Shown: positions 27,465 through 36,847 of the stretch, in pieces
Layout of the letters: each line of letters starts with the position of its first letter
Numbering within the stretch: position 1 is the first letter of the stretch
DNA from: Bin25 sp965221765
Lineage (GTDB): Bacteria > Bacteroidota > Bacteroidia > Flavobacteriales > Flavobacteriaceae
Direction of reading: 5' to 3'
DNA: 64,000 nt
Assembly (NCBI GenBank): GCA_965221765.1
Contig: OZ244911.1
Span: 1,922,001-1,986,000, forward strand
Notes under the pieces: model-generated
Databases searched by the model: none
Seen by the model: only the letters and a program-made list of their open reading frames with translations
Told to the model about the DNA's origin: nothing
Position numbers and translations under genes: made by a program

Positions 27465-27539
27465 GGTGGTTGTAGCTCAGTAGGTTAGAGCGCTAGATTG
27501 TGGTTCTAGAGGTCGCCGGTTCGAGACCGGTCTTCCACC
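27465..27539 (+). tRNA. tRNA-His (GUG)
   Basis: 75 nt including the extra G(-1) typical of tRNA-His. The anticodon stem CTAGA/TCTAG encloses loop TTGTGGT with anticodon GTG. T arm GCCGG-TTCGAGA-CCGGT. The acceptor strands GTGGTTG and CTTCCAC leave T-T oppositions at positions 5-68 and 6-67, which is unusual. CCA is not encoded. Confidence 0.88.
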
Positions 27540-27609
27540 CAATTTTTAAGAGATAATTTGAGTTAAACCTTTGATAAAAGAATCATCGACAGTTTAAAAA
27601 ATAAGATCC

Positions 27610-28632
27610 TTAAATTGATTCTTGCTGAAGATCTTTATTTAGTCTAATTCTTTGGTCTCTATTTGCTAATTCCCAAGCTGTATGAAAAATCAACTTGGTT
27701 CTTTTTTCGAGAACATCATAAAGAATTTTATCAGCTGTATCCGTAGGTTGATGGTAATCGGAATGAATACCATTGAAATAAAAAATCACTGGAATATTGT
27801 GTTTTGCAAAGTTATAATGATCACTTCGGTAATAAAATCGATTAGGATCATCGATGTCTGCGTATGAATAATCGAGCTCAATTCCAACAAAATCTTCATT
27901 AACTTGTTCAGATATATCATGGAGTTCTTGACTCAAAATATAGGACCCGATTAAATAAATATAATTGGGATTGGAATCTTCCCTTTTAGGATCAGAACGA
28001 CCAATCATGTCCATATTGAGATTAGCCACCGTGTTTTCTAATGGATAAAGAGGGTCCTCATCTGTGTAATATTTTGAACCAAGTAAACCTCTTTCTTCCG
28101 CAGTTACATGAAGGAAGACAATTGATCGCTTAGGGCTATTACCATCTTTAACAGCACTTTGAAACGCTTCGGCTATTTCTAACATAGCCACCGTTCCTGA
28201 GCCATCATCATCAGCCCCATTATTGACTTGACCATCTTGAGTAAAACCGATGTGGTCTAGATGAGAGGTTATGACAATGTATTCATTGGGGAATTCTTCT
28301 CCTTCAATAATTGCCGCAACATTTTCACTTACCAAGGTATCTCCACGTCTCGTCATCATTATAGCCGGTTGATAATAATCTTGGGTTCCCTCTGCTTGAG
28401 GAATTCCTTGATGTTTATAAAAAGTCCTTAAAAAATCTGTAGCCAATCGTTGTCCTTTTGTTCCAGTATCTCTTCCTTCGAAATAGTCAGAAGCATACAC
28501 ATACAATAATTCTTTTAATTCTTGTTCAGTGATCGTATTGGCGTAATTTTCAACTAATAGAGTGTTTTGACAATTGATTGATAATGGTAATACCAATAGG
28601 ACTGTGATAACAAAATTTGATGTGAAAGTCAT
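27610..28632 (-). CDS. Exported M28-family zinc peptidase
   Basis: A 340-aa secreted aminopeptidase-like enzyme with a signal peptide (VITVLLVLPLSINC). The co-catalytic zinc ligands are in place: SHLDHIGF (His), NNGADDDGSGTVAMLE (Asp), TAEERGLLGSKYY (Glu-Glu), NLNMDMIGR (Asp), and the late YHQPTDTADKI (His). LIHC-type lipidation is not evident; SINCQN could be a lipobox. It likely trims peptides in the periplasm or outside the cell. Monocistronic, convergent with tRNA-His. Confidence 0.88.
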   Translation of the reverse strand: MTFTSNFVITVLLVLPLSINCQNTLLVENYANTITEQELKELLYVYASDYFEGRDTGTKGQRLATDFLRTFYKHQGIPQAEGTQDYYQPAIMMTRRGDTLVSENVAAIIEGEEFPNEYIVITSHLDHIGFTQDGQVNNGADDDGSGTVAMLEIAEAFQSAVKDGNSPKRSIVFLHVTAEERGLLGSKYYTDEDPLYPLENTVANLNMDMIGRSDPKREDSNPNYIYLIGSYILSQELHDISEQVNEDFVGIELDYSYADIDDPNRFYYRSDHYNFAKHNIPVIFYFNGIHSDYHQPTDTADKILYDVLEKRTKLIFHTAWELANRDQRIRLNKDLQQESI

Positions 28633-28780
28633 AATGTTAAGTGATTGAACTGATTCAGTTAAATTTTGTTCAAAGTAATAAAATAATTTTTGATGATTCT
28701 ATATGTAGGGATTTTTACACAGTAAAATCGGTATAAATCGTGCCAGTTTCTATGTCTAAACACGAGAGTTTAAAAAACTT

Positions 28781-28788
28781 TATTTTTG
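28781..28788 (+). promoter_or_regulatory. Candidate minus-7 element of guaB
   Basis: TATTTTTG matches TAnnTTTG and ends 27 bp before the guaB ATG. No clear minus-33 element is seen upstream. Confidence 0.45.
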
Positions 28789-28815
28789 TACGCAATTAAT
28801 TTTTGATTGATTGCT

Positions 28816-30282
28816 ATGTCTTCTTCAAAATTTCTGGGAACCAAGTATACGTTTGATGATGTATTGCTTGTACCGGCTTATTCAGAAGTATTACCAAGTG
28901 AAGTTTCAACTCAAAGCCAATTTAGCACCAATATAACGTTAGAAATACCTATTGTTTCTGCGGCTATGGATACAGTCACTGAAAGTCAGATGGCGATTGG
29001 TATGGCTAGAGAAGGTGGTATTGGGGTTCTACATAAAAACATGACCATTGAACAACAAGTTCAACAAGTTCGAAAAGTCAAACGTTATGAATCTGGTATG
29101 ATTATCGATCCCATTACATTACCGCCGAATGCTCTAGTTCAAACGGCCAAGCAAAAAATGAATCAATATAAAATTGGCGGTATTCCGATTATCAATGAAG
29201 CAAGAGAACTTTTAGGAATCATAACCAATCGAGATCTTCGATTTGAAGATGACAATCTCAAATCTGTTAAAGACTTGATGACCAAAGATGATTTAATTAC
29301 TGTAAAAGAGAAAACGACTCTTATAGAAGCTAAAAGCATTTTACAACAACACCGTATAGAAAAGTTACCTGTCGTTGATAATCAAAATAAATTAATTGGT
29401 CTCATCACATTTCGAGATATACTCAAACAAAGTAATAAACCCAAATCTAATCGAGATAGTTATGGACGATTGAGGGTTTCAGCAGCCGTTGGCATTACAG
29501 AGGACTCGATGCAAAGGGTAGAAAGTTTATCTAAAGTAGGGGTTGATGCCATTGTCATTGATACAGCTCATGGACATTCGAGTCGAGTATCTAATTTATT
29601 GAAGGAGATTAAAAATAATTTTAAAGAACTGGATGTAATTGTTGGAAATATAGCCACTACGGAGGCTGCTAAATTTTTAGCCGATTTGGGCGTGGATGCC
29701 ATTAAAATTGGAATTGGACCAGGAAGCATATGTACTACTAGAGTCATAGCAGGCGTTGGTTATCCTCAGTTATCGGCCATCGTTTCAATTTCCCACGAAC
29801 TTAAAAATTCAAAAATACCACTCATTGCTGATGGTGGAGTACGATATAGTGGTGATATTCCTAAAGCTATTGCGGCTGGGGCTGATTGTGTTATGTTGGG
29901 TTCTTTATTGGCTGGAACCAAAGAATCACCAGGTGAGCTATTGATTTATGAAGGTAGGCAATACAAATCCTACCGTGGGATGGGATCTGTTGAAGCCATG
30001 AAATCGGGGAGCAGTGATCGATATTTTCAAGGTTCTCAAACTGAAAATCGGAAATTAGTACCTGAAGGGATTGTTGGAAGAGTACCATATAAAGGGCCGC
30101 TTGAAGAAAGTATTCATCAATTTGTTGGAGGATTGAGAGCGGGTATGGGCTATTGTGGGACAAAAAATATTCAGAAACTGAAAAAAGATGGTCTTTTTGT
30201 TACGATAACCCCCGCTGGTATTAAAGAAAGTCATCCTCACACCATTGCCATCACCCGCGAAGCACCAAATTATAGTCCATAA
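28816..30282 (+). CDS. guaB: Inosine-5'-monophosphate dehydrogenase
   Basis: Catalyses the NAD-dependent IMP to XMP step of GMP synthesis. The ATG at 28816 (MSSSKFLGTKYTFDDVLLVP) is preferred over the open TTG nine bases upstream; 488 aa. The barrel is interrupted by two CBS domains (about residues 95-210), followed by VDAIVIDTAHGHS, the catalytic-Cys loop GPGSICTTRVIAGVGYPQ, ADGGVRYSGDIPKA and the flap YRGMGSVEAM. Complete. It heads a run with the two SurA-like genes, which begin 30 bp downstream. Confidence 0.97.
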   Translation: MSSSKFLGTKYTFDDVLLVPAYSEVLPSEVSTQSQFSTNITLEIPIVSAAMDTVTESQMAIGMAREGGIGVLHKNMTIEQQVQQVRKVKRYESGMIIDPITLPPNALVQTAKQKMNQYKIGGIPIINEARELLGIITNRDLRFEDDNLKSVKDLMTKDDLITVKEKTTLIEAKSILQQHRIEKLPVVDNQNKLIGLITFRDILKQSNKPKSNRDSYGRLRVSAAVGITEDSMQRVESLSKVGVDAIVIDTAHGHSSRVSNLLKEIKNNFKELDVIVGNIATTEAAKFLADLGVDAIKIGIGPGSICTTRVIAGVGYPQLSAIVSISHELKNSKIPLIADGGVRYSGDIPKAIAAGADCVMLGSLLAGTKESPGELLIYEGRQYKSYRGMGSVEAMKSGSSDRYFQGSQTENRKLVPEGIVGRVPYKGPLEESIHQFVGGLRAGMGYCGTKNIQKLKKDGLFVTITPAGIKESHPHTIAITREAPNYSP

Positions 30283-30311
30283 GAATTTAACTACACCTTG
30301 ATATATTTTTG

Positions 30312-31184
30312 ATGCTTAAAACTATTTTGAGGTCCATCAAATACGGTTCTTTATTATTGTTCCTATTCCTTCTTATCCATTGTCATCAATTATTTGATGA
30401 ATTGGATAAAAAAGTTATAGCTAAAACAGAAAGAAGTGAATTACTAGCTGAAGATTTATCCAACATCATTGGACAACCCATTAGTGAATTAGATAGTATC
30501 AAAAAATCTCAAGAAGTCATCAACCAATGGGCAAGGGAAGAAATTCTATTTGAGCAAGCAGAAAATTATTTTAATGATGAACAGCTTTCAGAATTAGATC
30601 ATATCATCAATCAATATAAGCGTGATCTATATATTTCCAGATATAAATCCATGATAATACAATCTAAATTAAACACCAAAGTTACCCAACAAGAAAAGCA
30701 GGTTTATTATGATCAAGATTTAGAATCACTGACTTTAAATCAAATGCTTTTTAAATATCGTTATTTATCCTTTGTTCCTGGAAATCCTAGACAATATGAA
30801 TTCATACAATATTTCACCCGGTTTAACTCAGAAGATAAAATTATTTTAGATTCTCTATCGATATTAAACTTTTCAAAGGTTCAATTCAACGATAGCATTT
30901 GGTTTGAGCAAAACCAATTTTTAAATTCCATACCAATTGTCGACCGGCAAAATCTCAGTCAATTTAAAATTCTAAATAAATTATATCGTGTTACAAAATC
31001 TGATTTAACCCATCTATTGTATATTACTGATTTAGCTTTACCAGGTGAAAAACCACCAATTGAATATGTCGATAATTTAATTACTCGATTAATCATCAAT
31101 AAAAGAAAACAAACCCTAGAAAGAGAATTTGACAATGATATTATCAATCAAGCATTACAATCCGAAAAACTTCAAATTTATTAG
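30312..31184 (+). CDS. SurA-N-like lipoprotein, probable periplasmic chaperone partner
   Basis: 290 aa from ATG 30312 (a TTG precedes it). A lipoprotein signal ends LLIHC at about residue 26. The rest is helical and acidic, with no rotamase domain. It resembles the lipoproteins that Bacteroidota often encode beside PpiC/SurA-type isomerases, such as a SurA N-terminal-like helical bundle. The gene overlaps the start of the PpiC gene by about 50 bp, so the products are probably made together and may work together on outer-membrane proteins. No catalytic role can be claimed. Confidence 0.6.
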   Translation: MLKTILRSIKYGSLLLFLFLLIHCHQLFDELDKKVIAKTERSELLAEDLSNIIGQPISELDSIKKSQEVINQWAREEILFEQAENYFNDEQLSELDHIINQYKRDLYISRYKSMIIQSKLNTKVTQQEKQVYYDQDLESLTLNQMLFKYRYLSFVPGNPRQYEFIQYFTRFNSEDKIILDSLSILNFSKVQFNDSIWFEQNQFLNSIPIVDRQNLSQFKILNKLYRVTKSDLTHLLYITDLALPGEKPPIEYVDNLITRLIINKRKQTLEREFDNDIINQALQSEKLQIY

Positions 31185-32547
31185 TGTTTTATACTCCGGA
31201 GTCTTTTTATTCATTGCAACGACTATAACCGCTCAAAGTCCAAATAAAAACACCCCCCGAATCCTTATCGATGGGGTCAGTGCTGTAGTTGGAGATTATG
31301 TGATATTAAATTCTGACATTGATAAAACAATGATTGAATTAGAATCTCAAGGCATGTTACCGGCGGGCATGTCAAAATGTAATCTCCTTTCCAATTTAAT
31401 GGAAAATCGATTATATCAACACCACGCTGTGCAAGATAGTATTGAAGTGTCAGATTCCGAAATTTATTCAATGGTTGATCAAAATCTCGAAAATTTTGTC
31501 ATGCAACTCGGGAGTATGGAAAAAGTACTAGAGTTTTATGATAAAACCGATGAACTATCTTTTCGACAAGAAATATTTGAAATCAATAAGGCTCAAATTC
31601 TCTCACAGAGAATGAAGGCCAAAATCATCGAAAATATCGAGGTTACTCCTGAAGAAGTTCGGTTGTTTTTCGAATCTATTCCGCAAGAAGAATTACCTGT
31701 TTTTGGCACTGAATTGGAAATATCACAAATAGTCATAGAACCTGAAGTAAGCCAATTAGAAGAGCGAAGAGTTATCAATTTACTTCGATCATTTAAAGAG
31801 GATGTTTTGGAAAAAGGAATGAGTTTTGCATCCAAGGCCATACTTTATTCTCAAGATCCTGCGTCTCGTTCTTCAGGTGGTAAATACACATTACATCGAA
31901 AAAGACCAAGAATGGTCAAAGAATTTCGAGATATGGCATTTAGTTTAAGAGAAGGAGAAATTTCAGAACCCTTTAAAACTGAATTTGGTTGGCATATTAT
32001 TACTGTCGATAAAATAAGAGGTCAAGAAATCGATATTCGACATATTCTTATTATACCCAAAGTTGAAGTATCTGAATTATCTGAAGCAAGAGCAAAAATT
32101 GATACGATTCGGACTCGAGTTATTGATGGTGATATCACATTTGCAGGAGCTGCTTTTAGATATTCTGATGAACGAGAAACAAAGTTCAATAATGGGGTAT
32201 TAATTAATCCTGCTACTGGTGATTCTCGATTTGAGTTGACTAATATAGACCCCACACTCTATAAACAGATTGAAGGATTAGCCGACGGTGAAATATCACT
32301 ACCACTTTTAATCGAATCACCATCTGGACAAAAAAAATATAAAATAATTCAAGTCAGCAATCGATTTGATGCACATGTTGCTGATTTTACTCAAGACTAT
32401 GTTCGGATTAAAGACCTGGCCTTAAAAGATAAACAATTTAAAGTGATCAAAGAATGGATTGAAGAAAAAATAGATGATACCTATATCTATATACATGAAG
32501 ACAAGCAATATTGTAATTTCGAAAGAAATTGGTTAAAAGAAATCTGA
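31135..32547 (+). CDS. SurA-like PpiC-type peptidyl-prolyl isomerase
   Basis: 470 aa from ATG 31135. A signal peptide (SVLYSGVFLFIATTITAQ) sends it to the periplasm. A SurA-type N-terminal helical region (residues about 35-170: DGVSAVVGDYVILNSDIDK) precedes two parvulin domains; the first has LEISQIVIEP, GGKYTLHRKRPRMV and EPFKTEFGWHIITVDKI, the second starts DIRHILIIPKVE. This is the architecture of SurA, which helps outer-membrane proteins fold. It overlaps the SurA-N-like lipoprotein gene by about 50 bp. Confidence 0.88.
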   Translation: MILSIKHYNPKNFKFISVLYSGVFLFIATTITAQSPNKNTPRILIDGVSAVVGDYVILNSDIDKTMIELESQGMLPAGMSKCNLLSNLMENRLYQHHAVQDSIEVSDSEIYSMVDQNLENFVMQLGSMEKVLEFYDKTDELSFRQEIFEINKAQILSQRMKAKIIENIEVTPEEVRLFFESIPQEELPVFGTELEISQIVIEPEVSQLEERRVINLLRSFKEDVLEKGMSFASKAILYSQDPASRSSGGKYTLHRKRPRMVKEFRDMAFSLREGEISEPFKTEFGWHIITVDKIRGQEIDIRHILIIPKVEVSELSEARAKIDTIRTRVIDGDITFAGAAFRYSDERETKFNNGVLINPATGDSRFELTNIDPTLYKQIEGLADGEISLPLLIESPSGQKKYKIIQVSNRFDAHVADFTQDYVRIKDLALKDKQFKVIKEWIEEKIDDTYIYIHEDKQYCNFERNWLKEI

Positions 32548-32574
32548 CTTGAGTTCAATAGGTTTAGATAAAAC

Positions 32575-33021
32575 CTATTTAAAATGCTTTCTTGGAACCC
32601 AAAGCATTCCAAAACATTCACCATTATCTTTGTGGATATTTTTGTGATGAATTTTATGAGCACGTCGAATTCCACGAGCATATTTATTATTAGTCTTTCG
32701 AAATAGTTTAAAGCGTTGGTGGATAAAAATATCATGGACTAAGAAATACGTTAATCCATAAAGAAAAATGCCGATACCAATAGGTAATCCCAACCAAAAT
32801 GATTGATATATATATAGATACACAAACACCATACTAATGATAGCATAAATCAGAAAAAAGGTGTCATTTCTCTCGAACCAAGAATGGTGTTCTTTTTTAT
32901 GATGGTCTCTATGGAGTATCCAAAGAGGACCGTGCATGATATATTTATGCGTAAACCAGGCAATAAATTCCATCAATGCGAAAGCTAATAAAAGGGTCAA
33001 AATCCAAATGAGGATATTCAT
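32575..33021 (-). CDS. crtZ: Beta-carotene hydroxylase (CrtZ type)
   Basis: A 148-aa membrane di-iron hydroxylase of the fatty-acid hydroxylase superfamily. All histidine boxes are visible: HKYIMH, HRDHHKKEHH, HDIFIHQR and HKIHHKNIH. Three or four membrane helices separate them. CrtZ adds hydroxyls to the rings of beta-carotene to give zeaxanthin. It lies 10 bp downstream of crtB on the same strand, which supports a carotenoid role. Other carotenoid genes (crtI, crtY) are not in this window. Confidence 0.9.
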   Translation of the reverse strand: MNILIWILTLLLAFALMEFIAWFTHKYIMHGPLWILHRDHHKKEHHSWFERNDTFFLIYAIISMVFVYLYIYQSFWLGLPIGIGIFLYGLTYFLVHDIFIHQRFKLFRKTNNKYARGIRRAHKIHHKNIHKDNGECFGMLWVPRKHFK

Positions 33022-33031
33022 AGTTTTATTT

Positions 33032-33865
33032 TTATATAAAATTAAGCCTTAAGTATGATTCAAAAATGACCCATAATTTTTCTTTATTAGAAACTCGAAT
33101 TCTACTTTCTTTGATTTTTTTAATAGATGATTTTTTTAATTTTTTTAAGAGTCGCCTATAGTACTGATAAGCAATATAAACGCTGATTTTTGCCGATTTT
33201 GGGAGTTTTAAAATACCTGGATAGGCCAACTTAAATTCTCGCTCAATATCATCAATGATTTTGAGTTTTGTCGACTGGTTTAGTTTTTGATAATGCAAAA
33301 TAGGGAAGTAATTTCTTTTTCTAACGTACAAATCATCTTTTAAATCACGCAAAAAATTGACTTTTTGAAAAGCAGAACCAAGGGCAATAGCGGTACCTTT
33401 AAGTTCTTCATAATCTTCTTGGTTTCCTTTAGTAAAGATTTTTAAACACATCAAGCCTACAACATTTGCCGATCCCCAAACATATTTTTTGAGTTTTTCT
33501 TCAGTATCGCACCCTCGATATTCTATGTCATATCGCATGCTATAGATAAATGAAAATACCAAATCTTCTTCAAAATTGAACTGATGATAAGTTTGTTGAA
33601 ATGCATGAAGAATAGGGTTAGCACTGATGCGATGTTGGATTGCAAATCTCAAATCCTCTTCAAATCGATCTAATAATTCAGTTTGAGGATAATCATGAAA
33701 TGTATCCACGATTTCATCAGCCATTCTTACAAAAGCATAAAGATTATACACATGGGGGCGAACGGACTTATTTAAAACTTTGGATGCATATGAGAATGAG
33801 GTGCTATAAGAATGTATGATTAGTTTGCTGGTTTTATTGCAAGTCTTGTCATATAATTTTTTCAT
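33032..33865 (-). CDS. crtB: Phytoene synthase
   Basis: A 277-aa trans-isoprenyl diphosphate condensing enzyme that joins two GGPP into phytoene, the first carotenoid step. The first aspartate-rich motif is in VRMADEIVDTFHDY (about residues 46-59) and the second in KVNFLRDLKDDLYVRKRNYF (about 167-187). SYSTSFSYASK near residue 19 is also conserved. First gene of a crtB-crtZ pair (10-bp gap). Confidence 0.93.
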   Translation of the reverse strand: MKKLYDKTCNKTSKLIIHSYSTSFSYASKVLNKSVRPHVYNLYAFVRMADEIVDTFHDYPQTELLDRFEEDLRFAIQHRISANPILHAFQQTYHQFNFEEDLVFSFIYSMRYDIEYRGCDTEEKLKKYVWGSANVVGLMCLKIFTKGNQEDYEELKGTAIALGSAFQKVNFLRDLKDDLYVRKRNYFPILHYQKLNQSTKLKIIDDIEREFKLAYPGILKLPKSAKISVYIAYQYYRRLLKKLKKSSIKKIKESRIRVSNKEKLWVIFESYLRLNFI

Positions 33866-34265
33866 TGCTATGAACCCCTCTAATTTAATAGTACAATCAA
33901 GGTGAAGTAAAATTAATCAAACTAAATCGATAGATATTTCTTCAATGGTGATAAAGAAAAAAAGATTTTATTATTTACATATCAAATGAAAATATCTGTA
34001 TCTTTTTTAATAGTCACCAAAAGTCTATTTCAATAAAAAATATTTTAAGAATACGAATGCATCTTTCAATTCCAGGTTTTAACGAGTATTTTGAAAAAAA
34101 ATATTAAATAGTTGATTCCTTATGAGAGTATGATTTTTTAAGCTATTCTTAACTAAAATTATATCCTTATTATTGGTTTCGTTTCAATATACATATCAAG
34201 ATTAATTGATTAAAAGCATCCGATTCTAAAAAATAAATCATTTGAAATTCAGTTTTTAAAACGAG
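33866..34265. other. Gene-free AT-rich interval upstream of crtB
   Basis: About 400 bp between crtB and tRNA-Leu with no credible ORF, RNA or repeat. It should contain the crtB promoter, but no clear TAnnTTTG was found on the minus strand near the gene. Confidence 0.5.
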
Positions 34266-34351
34266 TGCGCACGAGAAGACTCGAACTTCCACAGGATTTG
34301 ACTCCCACTAGGCCCTCAACCTAGCGCGTCTACCAATTCCGCCACGTGCGC
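34266..34351 (-). tRNA. tRNA-Leu (GAG)
   Basis: 86-nt class II tRNA with a long variable arm. The acceptor GCGCACG pairs perfectly with CGTGCGC, discriminator A. The anticodon stem CTAGG/CCTAG encloses loop TTGAGGG, anticodon GAG. The T loop reads TTCGAGT. CCA is not encoded. Confidence 0.93.
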
Positions 34352-34421
34352 AAAAATTGAAAGTTTAGACGAGACGAAAATACAAATTCAATAAAGGAAA
34401 ACTATTTAAAGTGTTCAATTA

Positions 34422-35213
34422 CTAGTTTTTCATCTGAAAATTTTCAAACACTCCTAATCCAAACAAAGCAAAATCATATTTTACCGGATCTGAAGAATCA
34501 AATTGTCTCAAATTGGTGTCCAATTCAACCAATGTTTTAAAGTCTATAGTTTTTTTGGTGACCAATCCAAGTTTTAAAGCCACTTGATGCGTATGAATAT
34601 CAAGAGGACAAGACAGTATTGAAGACGAAATATTTTTCCAAATTCCAAAATCTACTTTTCGTTTTGAGCTTCTGACCATCCATCTCAAAAAGAGATTAAT
34701 TCGTTTTGATGCCGATCCATTTAGTGGATCTGAAATATGCTTTCTAGTACGTGCTAAATGAGGTAACTCGAAAAACACCTTTTTAAAATCATGAATGGTT
34801 TCATAGAAATTTTTCTTTGAACGGTTAATCGAAAACAGTTGCTGAAGGCCTCCTTTTTCTCTGTAAATCATATGAAGTGCTTTCACAAAATATAGCAGAT
34901 CATCTTTTTGGAATGTTCTATGGACAAAGTATTGAAATCTTTTAAGATCTTTTGTGGAATGATTCATAATAAAATCATAAGGATTCTCTTCGAATAATTC
35001 AACTATTTTAAGCCCACTGTTTATGATGTTTTTACGATTACCCCATGCAATAGTGGTGACTAAAAATCCGATAATCTCAATATCTTCTTTAAGACTAAAA
35101 CGGTGCGCTATTTGAATTGGATCGGAATCAATAAACTCTTCTGATTCATACAGATGAGCCTTTTGATTAAGAAAATCTTTTAATCTCTTTTGGTCATCAG
35201 TTAATTCGACCAT
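34422..35213 (-). CDS. TIGR02757-family protein
   Basis: A 263-aa protein of a family found mainly in Bacteroidota, of unknown function. Typical text: DSDPIQIAHRFS, DIEIIGFLVTTIAWGNRK, FQYFVHRTFQ, KRINLFLRWMVRS and the C-terminal CPLDIHTHQVALKLGL. Cytoplasmic, without membrane helices. It overlaps the upstream LolD-like ATPase gene by 17 bp, so the two are co-translated here; whether they cooperate is unknown. Confidence 0.85.
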   Translation of the reverse strand: MVELTDDQKRLKDFLNQKAHLYESEEFIDSDPIQIAHRFSLKEDIEIIGFLVTTIAWGNRKNIINSGLKIVELFEENPYDFIMNHSTKDLKRFQYFVHRTFQKDDLLYFVKALHMIYREKGGLQQLFSINRSKKNFYETIHDFKKVFFELPHLARTRKHISDPLNGSASKRINLFLRWMVRSSKRKVDFGIWKNISSSILSCPLDIHTHQVALKLGLVTKKTIDFKTLVELDTNLRQFDSSDPVKYDFALFGLGVFENFQMKN

Positions 35214-35859
35214 CTTTTAAAGAAATGATTTTATCGGCTTGGTTGGCTAGTTTTTGATTATGAGTGACGATTACAAAACAACAACCAAACTGTTTTCTAA
35301 TTTCAAAAAACAAATCATGTAATGTATTGGCATTATCCGAATCTAAATTACCCGTGGGCTCGTCGGCTAATACTAATGTAGGATTATTAATTAATGCACG
35401 AGCCACCGCTATTCTTTGCTGTTCTCCTCCTGATAATGTTTTGGGTTTTTGATAGGCCTGATTTTCAATATTTAATTTTTTTAATAAATCAAATGCAAGT
35501 TGTTTTGCTTTTTTTTTGGAAACACCTTTGATTAGTGCCGGAAAACAAATATTTTCCAATGCAGTGAATTCTGGTAATAATCCATGAAACTGAAAAATAA
35601 ATCCTAAGGATTGATTTCTAAATTGAGCCAATTGTTTTAAACTTTTATTTTTAATAGATATTCCATTGATGGATAAAAAAAAATCGTCTCTTTTATCAGC
35701 AGTTTCTAAAGTTCCTAAAATATGTAGTAGAGTAGTCTTTCCGGCTCCTGATGGACCAACAATTGAAACAATTTCTCCTTCAGAAATATCGATATCAATT
35801 CCTTTTAAAACCTGTATATTTCCATAGGTTTTGAAAATATTCTTAGCCTGAAGTAACAT
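35197..35859 (-). CDS. ABC transporter ATPase, LolD/MacB type
   Basis: A 220-aa ATPase: Walker A IVGPSGAGKTTLLH (residues 33-46), Q-loop LGFIFQFHGLLPEFTALEN, signature TLSGGEQQRIAVARAL, Walker B PTLVLADEPTGNLDSDN and H-loop VTHN. The LLPEFTALEN segment and short length fit the LolD subgroup, which powers release of lipoproteins from the inner membrane. The LolC/E permease is not adjacent, so LolD is a likely but not proven identity. First gene of a pair with the TIGR02757 gene. Confidence 0.85.
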   Translation of the reverse strand: MLLQAKNIFKTYGNIQVLKGIDIDISEGEIVSIVGPSGAGKTTLLHILGTLETADKRDDFFLSINGISIKNKSLKQLAQFRNQSLGFIFQFHGLLPEFTALENICFPALIKGVSKKKAKQLAFDLLKKLNIENQAYQKPKTLSGGEQQRIAVARALINNPTLVLADEPTGNLDSDNANTLHDLFFEIRKQFGCCFVIVTHNQKLANQADKIISLKDGRIN

Positions 35860-35957
35860 ATTAAAGGGACAAATTTAATTTTTTGTCATTTTGAAATTCC
35901 AATATGAACTTAATGTTAATATAAAATTACCACTGTATTTAATTAAATTTAACGCCC

Positions 35958-36524
35958 ATGAAATCTCCTGAATTAATCTATCTCGCTGGTGGTTGCTTTT
36001 GGTGTACAGAAGCAATATTCAGCAATATCAAAGGCGTTAATAAAGTTGTACCGGGTTATATGGGTGGTATAAAACCGAACCCGACTTATCAAGAAGTTTG
36101 TATTGGAAATACTAATCATGCTGAAGTGGTACAAATAAATTATGATACTAAAAAAACCCAATTAACCGATATCCTATTTATCTTTTTTAATACCCATAAT
36201 CCAACGACTCTCAATCGACAAGGTAATGACATAGGAACTCAATATCGCTCAGCAATTTTTTTTATAAGCCAACAGCAAAAAAAAATCGTGAATCAAGTAT
36301 TAAAACAATTAGATGAAGAAAATAGATTTGAAGACCCCATCGTTACTCAAATAACCAAAGCTAGTACGTTTTATCCGGCTGAGGAAAAACATCACAAATA
36401 CTATCAAAATAATTCACAAGACTCATATTGTCAGTTTATAATCAAACCCAAACTAGAACGTTTGCAAGAATATTTTACAGCATATATCAAAAAGTCTTCT
36501 CGACAAAATCTAATTATTGAATAA
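35958..36524 (+). CDS. msrA: Peptide-methionine (S)-S-oxide reductase
   Basis: A 188-aa enzyme that repairs methionine-S-sulfoxide in proteins. The catalytic motif is AGGCFWCTEAIF near residues 10-21, with the nucleophilic Cys in GCFW; VVPGYMGG and FFNTHNPTTLNRQGNDIGTQ follow, then FYPAEEKHHKYY. Complete. No MsrB fusion. The last 15 bp overlap the convergent DUF6787-like gene. Confidence 0.95.
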   Translation: MKSPELIYLAGGCFWCTEAIFSNIKGVNKVVPGYMGGIKPNPTYQEVCIGNTNHAEVVQINYDTKKTQLTDILFIFFNTHNPTTLNRQGNDIGTQYRSAIFFISQQQKKIVNQVLKQLDEENRFEDPIVTQITKASTFYPAEEKHHKYYQNNSQDSYCQFIIKPKLERLQEYFTAYIKKSSRQNLIIE

Positions 36525-36842
36525 TCTACCGAAACCAAAGATTCTTAAAAATCGCTTTATAAATTTCCAAAAGAATTTAAACTGCCCAAATAAGGAACCA
36601 ACGATGATGAGTATAAGTTTATAGACAATCAAGATAGAAATGATTCGACAGGTGTAATAAAGAAGATGACCTATACTACTGTCACCAAAACTTTCTTTTG
36701 TTAGTCTGATAAAATCCAAAAAAGCATGACCTACTTTTAGACTGGTCATCCCAGTGATGGCAAAGACTATCAAAATAATGAATACTTGAAAATCCGATTG
36801 TATCTCCCAGCGGGTTTTTAATTTTTGCCAAAGCTTTTTCAA
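36510..36842 (-). CDS. Small membrane protein, DUF6787-like
   Basis: A 110-aa protein with two hydrophobic helices (about residues 19-40 and 62-86) framed by basic termini (MKKLWQKLKTRWEIQS and FWKFIKRFLRIFGFG). The layout, with the W-x-I-x-S start and AITGMTSLKVGHAFLDFI, matches small Bacteroidota proteins grouped as DUF6787; function unknown. It is the last gene after serC-serA (5-bp gap) and overlaps msrA tail to tail. Confidence 0.65.
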   Translation of the reverse strand: MKKLWQKLKTRWEIQSDFQVFIILIVFAITGMTSLKVGHAFLDFIRLTKESFGDSSIGHLLYYTCRIISILIVYKLILIIVGSLFGQFKFFWKFIKRFLRIFGFGRLFNN

Positions 36843-36847
36843 AAAAT

